A stretch of 64,000 nucleotides of DNA from Elusimicrobium simillimum (GTDB lineage: Bacteria; Elusimicrobiota; Elusimicrobia; Elusimicrobiales; Elusimicrobiaceae): positions 248,001 to 312,000 of the forward strand of contig NZ_JBEVVA010000003.1 of NCBI RefSeq assembly GCF_049639735.1, given 5' to 3'. The position numbers and the translations under genes were made by a program. Shown piece after piece: positions 43,101 to 53,000 of this stretch (the first letter of the stretch is position 1; each line of letters opens with the position of its first letter). The notes below the pieces were generated by a model. It worked only from the letters and a program-made list of their open reading frames with translations, ran no database searches and was not told where the DNA came from.

Positions 43101-43345
43101 TTGCTTCGCTGTCCTTGCAGGACGGCTTTTGCTTCGCATCTTCCAGGTGGCGCTCTCTGCGCTCGCTTGAGTTTCAATAAGCGGAATAAAATTTCTTCGG
43201 CTTTTGGCGGCTTTTGAATTTTTATATTTTCACCACACCCACCGTGTTGCCCGCACCAAGTGTGCCGAAAACAAAAATAAACGAAAACCACTCAAAATCC
43301 TGTGAAATTCACTGATACAACGGCACTTATAACAGCATAAAACAG
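43094..43345. repeat. Intergenic long-hairpin element D
   Basis: Flanks and loop are nearly identical to element A (GCGGAATAAAATTTCTTCGG on the left, CCCACCGTGTTGCCCG in the loop, AATCCTGTGAAATTCACT on the right, then ACGGCACTTATAACA). The stems at about 43210-43239 and 43261-43289 differ in sequence from A and pair imperfectly. This fills the 340-base gap before tRNA-Leu; the last 80 bases before the tRNA are AT-rich and likely hold its promoter. Confidence 0.8.
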
Positions 43346-43425
43346 ATTAATTTACTTCTGAGAAATTTAAACATAAACGTATTAATTCACAAAAATAAAT
43401 TATTTTTTGCTAAAATATCTTTGTT

Positions 43426-43509
43426 GGGCTGGTGGCGGAATTGGTAGACGCGACAGACTTAAAATCTGTTGATCGCAAGGTCGTGGGGGTTCGAGTCCCC
43501 CCCTGCCCA
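43426..43509 (+). tRNA. tRNA-Leu (UAA)
   Basis: Class II tRNA: D arm GCGGAATTGGTAGACGC, anticodon loop CTTAAAA (UAA), long variable arm, T arm GGGGGTTCGAGTCCCCC. The acceptor GGGCTGG pairs with CCTGCCC except for a T-T mismatch at pair 5. CCA is not encoded. 84 nt. Confidence 0.94.
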
Positions 43510-43531
43510 CATTTATTTAAAGGGTAAAAAA

Positions 43532-44197
43532 ATGATAGAAGATATCAAAAAAACATTAGGACATGTTTTTGGCTGGATACCCACAGTGCTGCAAGAGGGG
43601 GTTCTCCTTTCTTTAGGCGTGGCAGTTGTGGCGGTCATTTTGGGGTGGTTTTGCTGGACGCTGGGTTTTATAGGTTTATGTCTTGCCGCTTTTTGCGCTT
43701 TCTTTTTCAGAAATCCTACAAGAAATACAGTTTTTGCCGATGATGAAATAGCCTGCCCGGCCGACGGCCAGGTGCTTTCTATTAAAACAGAAGACAACCC
43801 CGACACTATAGTAATACGTATCTTTTTATCCGTTTTTAACGTTCACGTGCAGCGCGCCACAATGACGGGCACTATAGAAGATGTTATATATACCCCCGGC
43901 AAATTTGCTTTTGCCAATAATGATGACGCTAAAAATAACGAACGCAACCTTATTAAACTTTCAAGAAATTTTAAATATGCCCACCTTGAGCAGATTACAG
44001 GCGCCATAGCCAGGCGTATTAAATGCTACGTAAAAGCGGGCGAAGATGTTAAAATAGGCCAGTTGGTAGGCCTTATAAGATTTGGCTCACAGGTGGCGGT
44101 GTATTTGCCTAAGGACGCTGTAAGAATAGTTGTAAAAGAAGGGCAAAAAGTTGAAGGCGGCAACACTGTTCTCGCTATTTGGCACAAGGCCCCGTAA
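43532..44197 (+). CDS. psd: Phosphatidylserine decarboxylase proenzyme (short form)
   Basis: 221 aa. Makes phosphatidylethanolamine from phosphatidylserine. The self-cleavage site is Gly185-Ser186 in LIRFGSQVAVYLP, which yields the pyruvoyl group. CAFFFRNPTRNTVF and CPADGQVLSI are typical of the short, membrane-anchored type, with two N-terminal helices. The frame is open back into tRNA-Leu, but the ATG at 43532 after GGGTAA is the sensible start. It is followed by pssA. Confidence 0.93.
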   Translation: MIEDIKKTLGHVFGWIPTVLQEGVLLSLGVAVVAVILGWFCWTLGFIGLCLAAFCAFFFRNPTRNTVFADDEIACPADGQVLSIKTEDNPDTIVIRIFLSVFNVHVQRATMTGTIEDVIYTPGKFAFANNDDAKNNERNLIKLSRNFKYAHLEQITGAIARRIKCYVKAGEDVKIGQLVGLIRFGSQVAVYLPKDAVRIVVKEGQKVEGGNTVLAIWHKAP

Positions 44198-44215
44198 AAA
44201 ATACATTTTTAATTA

Positions 44216-44251
44216 AAGCCGCCAATGTACCATAGTGTATTTGGCGGCTTT
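44216..44251 (+). terminator. Hairpin between psd and pssA
   Basis: Stem AAAGCCGCCAA / TTGGCGGCTTT with a 15-base loop; only a short T run follows, so readthrough into pssA is possible. Confidence 0.65.
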
Positions 44252-44290
44252 ATTTCTAGAGCCTGATAACAGACTTTAAAGAGAGTATAT

Positions 44291-45070
44291 ATGAAAGAAA
44301 CAACAACATTACAAAAATTAAGACACAGAAGCGCGATGGCGGTGCCGTCATTATTTACCATAGGTAATTTGGCTTGCGGGTTTTTCTCGATAATGGCCTC
44401 ATTTCAAGGTAATTTTTATAAGGCCGGCTGGCTTATTTTTGTGGGCATGTTTTTGGACGGCATTGACGGTAAAGTGGCAAGATACCTTAAGGCGGAAAGT
44501 GACTTTGGTATAGAAATGGACTCTTTGGCTGACCTTATAACGTTTTGCGCGGCGCCGGCTTTTTTAGTTTATTTTATGGCTTTGGCCCATACCCCGGTGG
44601 TAGGTTCGGCCATAGCTTTTATTTATGTGCTTTGCGGCGCTTTAAGGCTGGCTAAATTTAACGCCATGGCGCATGCGGGCACAGGTTCTAAACAGTATTT
44701 TTCAGGTTTGCCCACACCAGCGGCGGCGGCGGTATTGGCGGCGTTTGCTATTTCATACACAATATTTGCCGATGTCAGCGCAAAAGGGCAAAACTTACCT
44801 TATTTTAACGCTATACTCCCGCACTTTTATAATATGTTGGCCTTTGTAGTTGTGGGGCTTGCGGTGCTGATGGTTTCCAACATCCCGTACGCGGCGTTTA
44901 AAGATAAAAAAGAAAGAAAGAAAAGAAGCGTTTTCTTTATTATATTTATAGCGATAATTATATATTTGCTTATTAAATACCCGCAAAACGTGGTGCTACT
45001 TGTGTTTAGCGCGTATGTATTGATGGGGTTATTTGCGGTGCTGTTCAGGGCTTTTAAAAATTTGAAATAA
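44291..45070 (+). CDS. pssA: CDP-diacylglycerol--serine O-phosphatidyltransferase
   Basis: 259 aa polytopic membrane enzyme making phosphatidylserine, the substrate of Psd. The CDP-alcohol phosphatidyltransferase motif D-G-x2-A-R-x8-G-x3-D-x3-D is at about 59-81 (DGKVARYLKAESDFGIEMD...). About seven hydrophobic segments. Cotranscription with psd is likely but a hairpin lies between. Confidence 0.95.
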   Translation: MKETTTLQKLRHRSAMAVPSLFTIGNLACGFFSIMASFQGNFYKAGWLIFVGMFLDGIDGKVARYLKAESDFGIEMDSLADLITFCAAPAFLVYFMALAHTPVVGSAIAFIYVLCGALRLAKFNAMAHAGTGSKQYFSGLPTPAAAAVLAAFAISYTIFADVSAKGQNLPYFNAILPHFYNMLAFVVVGLAVLMVSNIPYAAFKDKKERKKRSVFFIIFIAIIIYLLIKYPQNVVLLVFSAYVLMGLFAVLFRAFKNLK

Positions 45071-45083
45071 GTTAATACAAATT

Positions 45084-45116
45084 AAAAAGCCTTGGCCAAA
45101 AACCAAGGCTTTTTTG
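45084..45116 (+). terminator. Terminator after pssA
   Basis: Stem AAAAAGCCTTGG / CCAAGGCTTTTT with a 7-base loop, then T run. Confidence 0.9.
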
Positions 45117-45133
45117 TATTCAGAGGTAATAAA

Positions 45134-45862
45134 ATGCTTGAAAAAATAATGTTGATAGGTTTTCCTATTGCGGTCGCCTTTTTTGCTTTGGGGATAATGA
45201 ATGTTGAGACCAATAAGACAATAGGCGTTATTGGGTTTATTGGTTTTGCCGGCACGGTTATAACTATACTTTTTTTAGGTTTTATAGGTATAAAAATAAT
45301 TTTTAAAAAGAGAATTAAGCACGCAGCCATGGTTTTGAATAATACCTTCCCGGGCATTTACATTGACGAGACGGGCATTGAAAGTAAAGAATATTGGGGG
45401 CTGCCGTATCCTGAGTATGAAATAGAATCTTCTTTAATAATTCCGTATCAGGACAGCAGGGCTGTTACAAGTTTTATTTCCCATTCTGAAAGATACGGCG
45501 GTAAGACAAGAAGAACATATATGTGCCAAACTCTTTACAAAATGCAGCAGCGTAAATTGCCGGAGTTTAAATATGATAAAAACTTTGGTAAGCCGGCGGA
45601 TTTTACCCAAATTGTTTTACCCGAACAAAGTGTTATAACCGGGCGTAATTTATATGTAAAAAAACCGGAAGATGCCGCCAGTTTTTTTAATAACGGGTTT
45701 AGCGGGTTTATTATTGAAAACAATTATAATTCTTTTAATATTTCCTATATGGACGGGCGTATTGTAATAGAAGATAACAGCAGGCGCGGTATGCCTAAGG
45801 ATATGTTGGCGTACACAGCGGACTGTATGAAAATAATTGAATATCTTTACTCAAAAAACTAG
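45134..45862 (+). CDS. Hypothetical membrane protein
   Basis: 242 aa, not recognised. Two N-terminal hydrophobic segments (about 5-21 and 31-58) then a soluble domain of 180 residues. The soluble part has a Tyr/Arg-rich region (RYGGKTRRTYMCQTLYK). The frame is open earlier, but that part overlaps the pssA terminator; AGAGGT precedes the ATG at 45134. It is 9 bases before the next small gene. Confidence 0.7.
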   Translation: MLEKIMLIGFPIAVAFFALGIMNVETNKTIGVIGFIGFAGTVITILFLGFIGIKIIFKKRIKHAAMVLNNTFPGIYIDETGIESKEYWGLPYPEYEIESSLIIPYQDSRAVTSFISHSERYGGKTRRTYMCQTLYKMQQRKLPEFKYDKNFGKPADFTQIVLPEQSVITGRNLYVKKPEDAASFFNNGFSGFIIENNYNSFNISYMDGRIVIEDNSRRGMPKDMLAYTADCMKIIEYLYSKN

Positions 45863-45871
45863 AGGTAAAAT

Positions 45872-46261
45872 ATGGGATTTATATTTTTTATTTTGGTGTT
45901 TATATCTATAGCGGTTTTTATTGTTTTATTACAGAAAAAAGTAGAACAGATAAGAGCGGGCTTGAAAAAATCTCCACAGGATATTGAGCGTGAGATTAAA
46001 GACAAAGGTTACGTAGAAGTTGAAAGTGTGGAAGACCGTTTGCATAATGTTTCTATGCAAATGAGAAATGAACTGCCGCAAATGCGTAAGGCTTTGCTGC
46101 CTTATTTTTTAGGACTGGTTTTTATAGTTCTTTGCGGCGTTGTGGTGTTTTTCTTGTTTCCCGGCGCGGGCGCAAGGCAATATTTAGAAGCGGCTTATTT
46201 TGGAGTTGCACTTATAGTTGTTTGGGTAATACTTGCAAAAATTTATAAGGCATTAAAGTAG
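45872..46261 (+). CDS. Small hypothetical membrane protein
   Basis: 129 aa, not recognised. One hydrophobic segment at 2-20, a charged, probably helical region (22-75), then two more hydrophobic segments (about 78-98 and 104-123). AGAGGT precedes the ATG. Probably cotranscribed with the preceding gene; it converges on the phosphatase gene 2 bases away with no clear terminator between. Confidence 0.65.
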   Translation: MGFIFFILVFISIAVFIVLLQKKVEQIRAGLKKSPQDIEREIKDKGYVEVESVEDRLHNVSMQMRNELPQMRKALLPYFLGLVFIVLCGVVVFFLFPGAGARQYLEAAYFGVALIVVWVILAKIYKALK

Positions 46262-46263
46262 AC

Positions 46264-47043
46264 TTAGGAAAGGGTTACTATTTCCATATTATTATTTTCT
46301 ATTTTTAAGTATTGTATAAGGCGGTGCATGCCTACGTCGGTGGCAATAATATTTTTGTCGGCGTTTATAACAACTTCGTCCACCATAGTGTGCCCGACAA
46401 CCTGCTTAAGCGGGCTGCGCGGGAAAGACAGGTAAAGGTCCTGCAAATCTTCCCAAAAAATACCGCCGTATTTATCGCGGCCGCCGCGTGATATGCTGAT
46501 ATTGAAAATAGGGTGTTTGTAAAAACCGTGTTTTACGCAATTTGTAAAAATACTATTAATAAGCGTTGCTACTTTAGCCTCTGAAAGAGCGCCAAGCTGC
46601 ATTTTGAAAACATTTAGAAGTTTGCCGCATACGCCGGCGTGGGTAAAAAGAAGGCCGTGTTTATGATAGGCCGCTTTAAATTTGCCGTTTAGGACACATT
46701 TTATAAGGTCTTCCTGGTAATGTTGCGCGGCGGTTCTGCCCAGTTCTGATATTACAAAGTTACCCATAATAAGCTCCAGTTCGTGGTTGCCTATAATGCG
46801 CACCACCTCCCCGCCGGCGAGCGCCGCCTGGCCTTGAAGCGCGTCCGTCAGCTGGTAAACTTGGTCTGACTGCGGGCCTTTGTCAATAAGGTCGCCCATT
46901 TGTATAAGGGTGGACGCGCCGCCGCACCAACGCAGTTTCGCGTCAATAAGTTCGGCGGAACGCAGTATGAGCACAAGCTCGTCATAGTGCCCGTGCACGT
47001 CGCCAACAATAATAGTGCTTTTATTAATATTCTTTACCATCAT
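46264..47043 (-). CDS. Ser/Thr protein phosphatase-type metallophosphoesterase
   Basis: 259 aa. Signature motifs in order: GDVHGHY (about 13-19), GDLIDKG (about 49-55), GNHELELIMG (about 85-94), THAGVCG and VGHTMVDE. This is the PPP/ApaH-like layout; the substrate may be a phosphoprotein or a dinucleoside polyphosphate. Two Met codons are adjacent at the start. No Shine-Dalgarno is visible. Confidence 0.87.
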   Translation of the reverse strand: MMVKNINKSTIIVGDVHGHYDELVLILRSAELIDAKLRWCGGASTLIQMGDLIDKGPQSDQVYQLTDALQGQAALAGGEVVRIIGNHELELIMGNFVISELGRTAAQHYQEDLIKCVLNGKFKAAYHKHGLLFTHAGVCGKLLNVFKMQLGALSEAKVATLINSIFTNCVKHGFYKHPIFNISISRGGRDKYGGIFWEDLQDLYLSFPRSPLKQVVGHTMVDEVVINADKNIIATDVGMHRLIQYLKIENNNMEIVTLS

Positions 47044-47091
47044 ACGCGTACCAGTACAAAAGATAGATTAGCATATTTGTAAAATTGGGGC

Positions 47092-47120
47092 TGTACAAAG
47101 TTTTTGGTTTTTGTTATAAT
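47092..47120 (+). promoter_or_regulatory. Promoter of the TetR/efflux operon
   Basis: TGTACA (47092-47097), 17 bases, TATAAT (47115-47120). Transcription would start inside the first palindrome. Confidence 0.6.
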
Positions 47121-47124
47121 ATTT

Positions 47125-47163
47125 TTACCGACCGGTAAGTAGATGTTATACTGCCGGGTAGTA
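47125..47163 (+). promoter_or_regulatory. Two TetR-type operator palindromes
   Basis: TTACCGACCGGTAA (47125-47138) is a nearly perfect palindrome at the expected transcription start. TACTGCCGGGTAGTA (47149-47163) is a second, imperfect one. Both are 70-110 bases before the TetR gene, so autorepression is likely. Confidence 0.65.
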
Positions 47164-47234
47164 AAAAAACAGATTTTCAGAAGGTAGTTTTAATTACTGT
47201 TTGTTGCTAATATGGTTTTAATTAAAGGTAAAAT

Positions 47235-47843
47235 ATGACAAAAAAAATATCCAGAGAGCAAAAAATGCGTTCCCGCATTATACACAAAGCGTTTAATCTT
47301 ATGAGTAAAAAAGGGATTAACCAGGTGTCTATGCGTGAAATAGCTGAGGAAATTGGCGTAAGCAAACCTGTTCTCTATTACTATTTTAAAAATAAAGAAG
47401 ATCTTTGCCATAGTATTATAATGGAGGGGGTGTCCGGCTTTAATAAGGCTATAGAGGTGGCTTATAACAGCGGTGCTTCTTTGCAGGATTTATTATCGAT
47501 GGCGTTTGTTAACCAGCTGGAATTTTTTACTAAAGATAAAAAAATGTACGCGTTCATTCTTCATCTTATGAGCTACTCTTTTAATGATAAAAAAGGCAGC
47601 AAAACATTTTTGGAAGCGCGTATGAAAAAACGCTGCATTTGGGAAACTTTTTTAGCGCAGCAGGAAAAAATAGGCGCGGTACCCCGCGGCAGCGGCGAGG
47701 ACTTGTCGCATTTGTTAGGGGCGCTGTCCGCGCATTTACTTTTAAACGCGCACAACAGCGAGTTTACATTTGATAAAACCATGCCTGCAAGATTTACTAA
47801 AATAATTCTTTTAGGCTTAAAGGAATATTATAAGGATAAATAA
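47235..47843 (+). CDS. TetR family transcriptional regulator
   Basis: 202 aa. The helix-turn-helix is at about 29-58 (SMREIAEEIGVSKPVLYYYFKNKEDL), and the C-terminal ligand domain is all-helical. First gene of the operon with TolC, adaptor and RND pump, starting one base before tolC. It probably represses the operon until a pump substrate binds. Confidence 0.93.
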   Translation: MTKKISREQKMRSRIIHKAFNLMSKKGINQVSMREIAEEIGVSKPVLYYYFKNKEDLCHSIIMEGVSGFNKAIEVAYNSGASLQDLLSMAFVNQLEFFTKDKKMYAFILHLMSYSFNDKKGSKTFLEARMKKRCIWETFLAQQEKIGAVPRGSGEDLSHLLGALSAHLLLNAHNSEFTFDKTMPARFTKIILLGLKEYYKDK

Positions 47844-47844
47844 G

Positions 47845-49194
47845 ATGAAAAAGATAATTATAGCAAGTACATTAATGGTACTGGCCTGCAGTGTTTTTGC
47901 TTTGCAAAACGCTGAAGAGCTGTTTGTTCCGTCTAAACATGCGGAGCAGGGCACCCCCATTACCATAGAAGAAGCCGTGCAAATAGCGCTTGATAATAAC
48001 ACAACTATCAAAGACGCTGTGAAGAACCGTGATATTTACCGCGCGCAGGTAAAAGAGTTCAGGTCCTATATGTTCCCCACATTAAGTGTAAGCGGCACAT
48101 ATACATATAATAATGAAAGGCAAGCCGCGTTTTTTAACGGCGCCAAAATGGAAATGGGTTCAGACAATTCTTTAGCCGTAGGGGCAGACGCAAACTGGGT
48201 TCTGTGGTCCGGGGGGAAGATAAGGTCAGGTTACACAATAGCTAAAAAGACGGAAGCGTCCGCTGAGTTTAGCTTGCAAAGTGTGCGTGACCAGATAGAA
48301 AAAGAAGTAACAAGCATGTGTTACGCTATTATCCTGTCTAACGCTGTGGCCAGAGTGCAGCAGGGGCACTTGGATATTGCTAACCAGACATTAAAAGAAA
48401 TGAAGCTTAAATATGACCAGGGCTTATCAAGCAATTTGGACCTTCTTTCACAGGAAGTTACAGTTGCTAACATTGAGCCTTTGGTCATACAGGCCCACAA
48501 TACCTTTGAAGTGGGTAACCTGCAGCTTAAAAAACTTTTAAATAAAGACCCGGAAGACGAGGTGTATTTGGCGTGGGACGTAGCTATGGATGTGCCTGAA
48601 GTAAAAGACCTGGCGCAGCTTTATGACCTGGCCGCCGAAAGCAGGCCGGACCTTAGAGCGGCGGCGTTAAGAGTGGAGATAACCAAAAAAGATATTACTT
48701 TGGCCAGATCTGAACACTTCCCGCAGCTTATAGCGTTTGCCAATAAGTATTATAACGGGCAGAGCGACGGCGTATGGCCGGATAATACGGAGAATTACTG
48801 GTCATCTGCTTTTGGGCTTAAAATGAATTTCCCGCTGTTTGAGGGTTTTAGGGTTAACTCTGTAGTACAACAGAAAAAGCTTGCCTACGAACAAGCGCAG
48901 CAGGACTATGATTACATGAAGAGAGAGGTGCGTATCAGCATTAAAAGCGCCTGGCTTAACTTTGGCGAAGCCAAAAAAAGAATGGCCAGCGGCGATACTG
49001 TTATAAAACAATCTAAGCAGAATTTAGACTCTATGACCAAGAGATACCGCGCGGGGCTTGCCAGCAGGCTGGAACTTGACGACGCGGTGGTAGCTCTTAC
49101 AAATGCCCAGCTGCAGTATGTGCAGGCGGTGCATGACGCGTTTAACGCGCTGGCGGATTTAAGATTTTCAGTAGGGTACGAGGTGAAAATATAA
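47845..49194 (+). CDS. TolC family outer-membrane efflux protein
   Basis: 449 aa with a signal peptide (1-19, CSVFA). The two OEP repeats are visible: ITIEEAVQIALDNNTTIKDA with a following coiled coil, and the second half from DLAQLYDLAAESRPDLRAAAL. Helical tunnel stretches such as KYDQGLSSNLDLLSQEV and RYRAGLASRLELDDAVVA are typical. Forms the outer-membrane exit duct of the tripartite pump. Confidence 0.93.
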   Translation: MKKIIIASTLMVLACSVFALQNAEELFVPSKHAEQGTPITIEEAVQIALDNNTTIKDAVKNRDIYRAQVKEFRSYMFPTLSVSGTYTYNNERQAAFFNGAKMEMGSDNSLAVGADANWVLWSGGKIRSGYTIAKKTEASAEFSLQSVRDQIEKEVTSMCYAIILSNAVARVQQGHLDIANQTLKEMKLKYDQGLSSNLDLLSQEVTVANIEPLVIQAHNTFEVGNLQLKKLLNKDPEDEVYLAWDVAMDVPEVKDLAQLYDLAAESRPDLRAAALRVEITKKDITLARSEHFPQLIAFANKYYNGQSDGVWPDNTENYWSSAFGLKMNFPLFEGFRVNSVVQQKKLAYEQAQQDYDYMKREVRISIKSAWLNFGEAKKRMASGDTVIKQSKQNLDSMTKRYRAGLASRLELDDAVVALTNAQLQYVQAVHDAFNALADLRFSVGYEVKI

Positions 49195-49195
49195 T

Positions 49196-50077
49196 ATGAA
49201 GAAAATACTAATAATAGGATCAATAATAGTTGTCGCCGGTATAATATTTTTCGCGACAAGAAATAGCTCCAAAGAGGTCTCCTCTGTGGAAAAGGACCGT
49301 TTTACAGTTGTATTAGAACAAGTGCAAAAACGTAATCTTAAGAACGAGCTTCTCATCTCGGGCAGCATAAAAGCGCTTGAGGAAGCCACGCTTTTCCCCC
49401 GTGTAGAGGGCAAGCTGCTCAGGAACGTTCTTAAAGAAGGTTCTGCCGTTAAAAGGGGTGAAACAGTTTCTTTAATAGAACGCGACGAAGTAGGCGCCGT
49501 TTATGAGGCCGCCGCCGTGCCGTCCACAATTACGGGTGTGGTGGGCAGAGTATATTTGGATTCCGGCGCTAACGTTACGCGTAATACTGCAATTGCTTTT
49601 ATTGTTAACCAGACAAAAGTCAGAGTGCTTTTAGATATACCTGAAAGATATATTGGCAAAATTTATAAAGGCCAGTCCGCTTCTTTTACCGTAGAATCTT
49701 TGGAAAATGAAAGATTTGAGGGTAAAATAAATATTATCAGCCCCGTGGTTGACACAGCCAGCCGCAGCGTACTTGTTGAGCTTTTGGCAGATAACCCCAA
49801 AGGCATGTTAAAATCCGGTATGTTCGCAAAGGTAGATATTGTGCTTGATGAAAAGAAAGACGCTCTTTCTATACAGAAATCCAGCGTTTATACTGATGAT
49901 TCAGGCAAAACATATGTTTTTGTGCCCGTCAATGATTTCGCCATGAGAAAAGACGTTGAAACCGGTTTTCAAAACGGTGAATATCTTGAAATTAAAAAAG
50001 GTATTAAAGAAGGCGATGATATTATAACATTCGTTTTCGGCATTAAAGACGGCAGCAAAATAACGGTATCAAAATAA
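49196..50077 (+). CDS. RND efflux periplasmic adaptor (membrane fusion protein)
   Basis: 293 aa, N-terminal anchor (3-20). The barrel-sandwich/lipoyl part (SGSIKALEEATLFPRVEGK) lacks the usual long hairpin, so it is a short adaptor. Beta-barrel and membrane-proximal parts follow (GKINIISPVVDTASRSV, LKSGMFAKVDI). Links the RND pump with TolC. Starts one base after the tolC stop. Confidence 0.93.
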   Translation: MKKILIIGSIIVVAGIIFFATRNSSKEVSSVEKDRFTVVLEQVQKRNLKNELLISGSIKALEEATLFPRVEGKLLRNVLKEGSAVKRGETVSLIERDEVGAVYEAAAVPSTITGVVGRVYLDSGANVTRNTAIAFIVNQTKVRVLLDIPERYIGKIYKGQSASFTVESLENERFEGKINIISPVVDTASRSVLVELLADNPKGMLKSGMFAKVDIVLDEKKDALSIQKSSVYTDDSGKTYVFVPVNDFAMRKDVETGFQNGEYLEIKKGIKEGDDIITFVFGIKDGSKITVSK

Positions 50078-50089
50078 ACGGTAAATTTT

Positions 50090-53000
50090 ATGGAAGAAAA
50101 TAAAAAGAAAGAACATGTAGGGGAAAAAGTTCCCGAAACAGCAACAGGCGGCATGGCCGAAGTTTTTATTAAACGCCCGGTCACAACCATAATGATATCG
50201 CTGGCTCTTTTGGTACTGGGGTTCATGGGTTTTAAAAACATGGGTATTGATATGTACCCTAACGTGGAAATGCCTTACGTGCTTGTACAGACAACATTGG
50301 CGGGTTCCAGCCCTGAGGAAATAGAAACATCCATAACCAAAATTATTGAAGAAGCGGTTAACACCATTTCCGGTATTGAGGCTATAGAGTCTTACAGTAT
50401 GGAAGGTTTGTCAATGGTTCTTATTGAGTTTGAACTTGAAAAGAACGCCGACGTGGCCTCGCAGGAAGTGCGCGATAAAGTTAACCAGGTTCAGGCTGAT
50501 TTGCCTGACGGTGTGGATGTGCCTGTTATTTTAAAGTTGGATATTGGCGCGTTGCCGGTGCTTACAATAGCTGTTTCCGGCGACAGAGATATTGTCGAAC
50601 TTACGGAAATGGCCAAAAAGCAGGTTAAAGAAAATATTGAAAACGTACGCGGCGTAGGCTCTGTAGATATTGTGGGCGGCCGTAAAAGAGAAGTGCATAT
50701 AGAGGTTAACCCTTTTAAGCTTTACGCTCTTGGCATACCGATAGCGGACGTTAAAAAAGCCTTAGAAGAGCAGAACGTTGAAATCCCCGGCGGCCGTATA
50801 GAACAGCCTAAGCAGGAGTTTGTGCTGCGCATTTTAGGCCGTGTTCCCACGGTGGCGGGTTTTAAAGACGTGTTTGTAAGCATGGTTAACGGCACGCCTA
50901 TTAAAATTTCAGATATCGGCACAGTTTCCGATACCGGTGAATTTGAAAGGCAGTCAACATATCTTAACGGTAAACGCACGGTGTCTTTTGAGGTAAAAAA
51001 ACAGTCCGGCGCCAATACATTGGAAGTTATTGAGGGCGTTAAGGCCAGAATTGATGAGCTTAATACCACATTGCCTTCAGATTTTTCAATATCATTTTTA
51101 TCCGACCAGTCCGGCAACATCAGAGATTCTTTTTACAGCGTTATTGAGCATTTAATATTAGGCGGCATTTTGGCGGCTATAGTGGTACTTATATTCATGG
51201 GTTCTATGAAATCTACGTTTATAGCGGCTATGGCCATACCTACGTCTATTATAGGTTCGTTCTTCTTTATGGACCAAGTTGGTTTTACTCTTAACAACAT
51301 GACGCTGTTGGGGCTGACCGTGGCGGTAGGTATCGTTATCGACGACGCCATCGTTATGTTGGAAAATATTTATAGGCATATGGAAGAGTACGGCAAGACG
51401 CCGCTTCAGGCCGCTTTAGAAGGGTCTAAAGAAATTACGGGCGCTATTATCGCCACTACGCTGTCCATATTGGTTATTTTCTTACCGCTTGCTTTTATGA
51501 GCGGTATAGTGGGCCGCTTTGTAAGAAGCTATGGTATTACAGTGGCGGTGGCTATTGGTTTGTCTGGCGTTATCGCTTTGACATTAACGCCTATGCTTTG
51601 CGCCAAAATGCTTAACCAGAATGAAAAGAAGAGTAAAATTGAACATGTTGTTACCAGAATCAACGGCTGGCTTGTAGAGATATACATGCCTATGCTTGAG
51701 TGGGCTCTCAGACACAGAGCTATAATGGTAATAGGTTCAGTATTATTGTTCTTGTCGGCAATACCGATGGTTACAGGTATCGGCGGTGTTGTAAAGAAGT
51801 TTGCCCCCGAATACGTTGCGGGCGACCACAATGTTGTGATGGAGAGAATATTAAAAGGCGTAAAGTCTGACTTTATTCCCCAGGACGATACCGGCAAAAT
51901 AAGAATCTCTATTAAAGCGCCTGTTGGCACCAGCTACCAGGATACGCAAAGAATATTTGGCACATTGTCTAATGATTTAAGAAGGCTGCCTTATATTAAA
52001 GACTTGTTTGTGGCTGTTGGCGTGCCCGCTATGAGCGGTATTGGCAGCAGCGCGGTTAACGAGGGTTATATTCTTGTTGAACTTGAAGACAGAGACGCGC
52101 GTAAAAAGATTACCACATTCACATACCAGGACAATATAAGAGAAATGTTGGCCAAGTATGAAGGGTTACGCACCATGGTTGCTATAGTCAGCGACGGCCC
52201 CAGCGGCGGTCAAGCGCAGTTGGAATACCTTATTTCCGGCCCGGATATAGAAACGCTCACAAACTATTCCGATACTATAGCCGATACTCTTAGGCATACA
52301 AAAGGTTTTATTGACGTTGACGTGTCATTCTCATTGGCAAAACCTGAGTATCGTATAGTAATAGACAGAGATAAAGCGCAGGATCTTGGCGTAAAAGTAT
52401 TGGACATAGCGTCCGCCTTACGCACAATGGTCGGCGGTGAAGAGGATATTACTAAATATAAAGAAGGCGAGGAGCTTTATGAAGTAAGACTGCGCGTCGC
52501 TGAGGAATTTAGAGACAGCGTGGCCACCGTTTCCGCTCTTATGATTCCGTCATCAAAAGGTTTAGTCAGGCTGGACAGTTTGGCAAAAATTGAGCCCGGC
52601 TTCGGCCCCACGCAGATTGACCGTTATAACAGGCAGCGCCAGGTTACCGTATCGGCAAACATTACTAAAGATATGGACTTGGGTACAGCGGGCAAGTTTG
52701 TGGATGAAGAGTTTAAAAAGCTTAACGCACCTGTCACCTATAAAGGCGAACTCGTGGGTATGAGTAAAGAAATGGGTAAGATGATGGCCGCCTTTGCGGT
52801 TGCGTTTACCTTGGCCATATTGTTTAAATACATGATTTTGGCTTCGCAGTTTGAGAATTACTCACATCCTTTGGCAATCTTGGTTTCTCTGCCGTTAACG
52901 TTACCGTTTGCCATATTCTCACTGCTGATAACAAACCAGTCTCTAAACATATTCAGTATGTTAGGCCTGTTCATGTTGATAGGCGTTGTCAGTAAAAACG

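Noticed and set aside
12716..43345. Integron attC sites
   Set aside because: Hairpins with variable stems recall attC, but the core GTTRRRY/RYYYAAC pairs and an integrase are not seen, and neighbours are housekeeping genes.
43469..43531. Upstream extension of psd into tRNA-Leu
   Set aside because: The added residues come from tRNA sequence; the ATG at 43532 gives the family's usual start.
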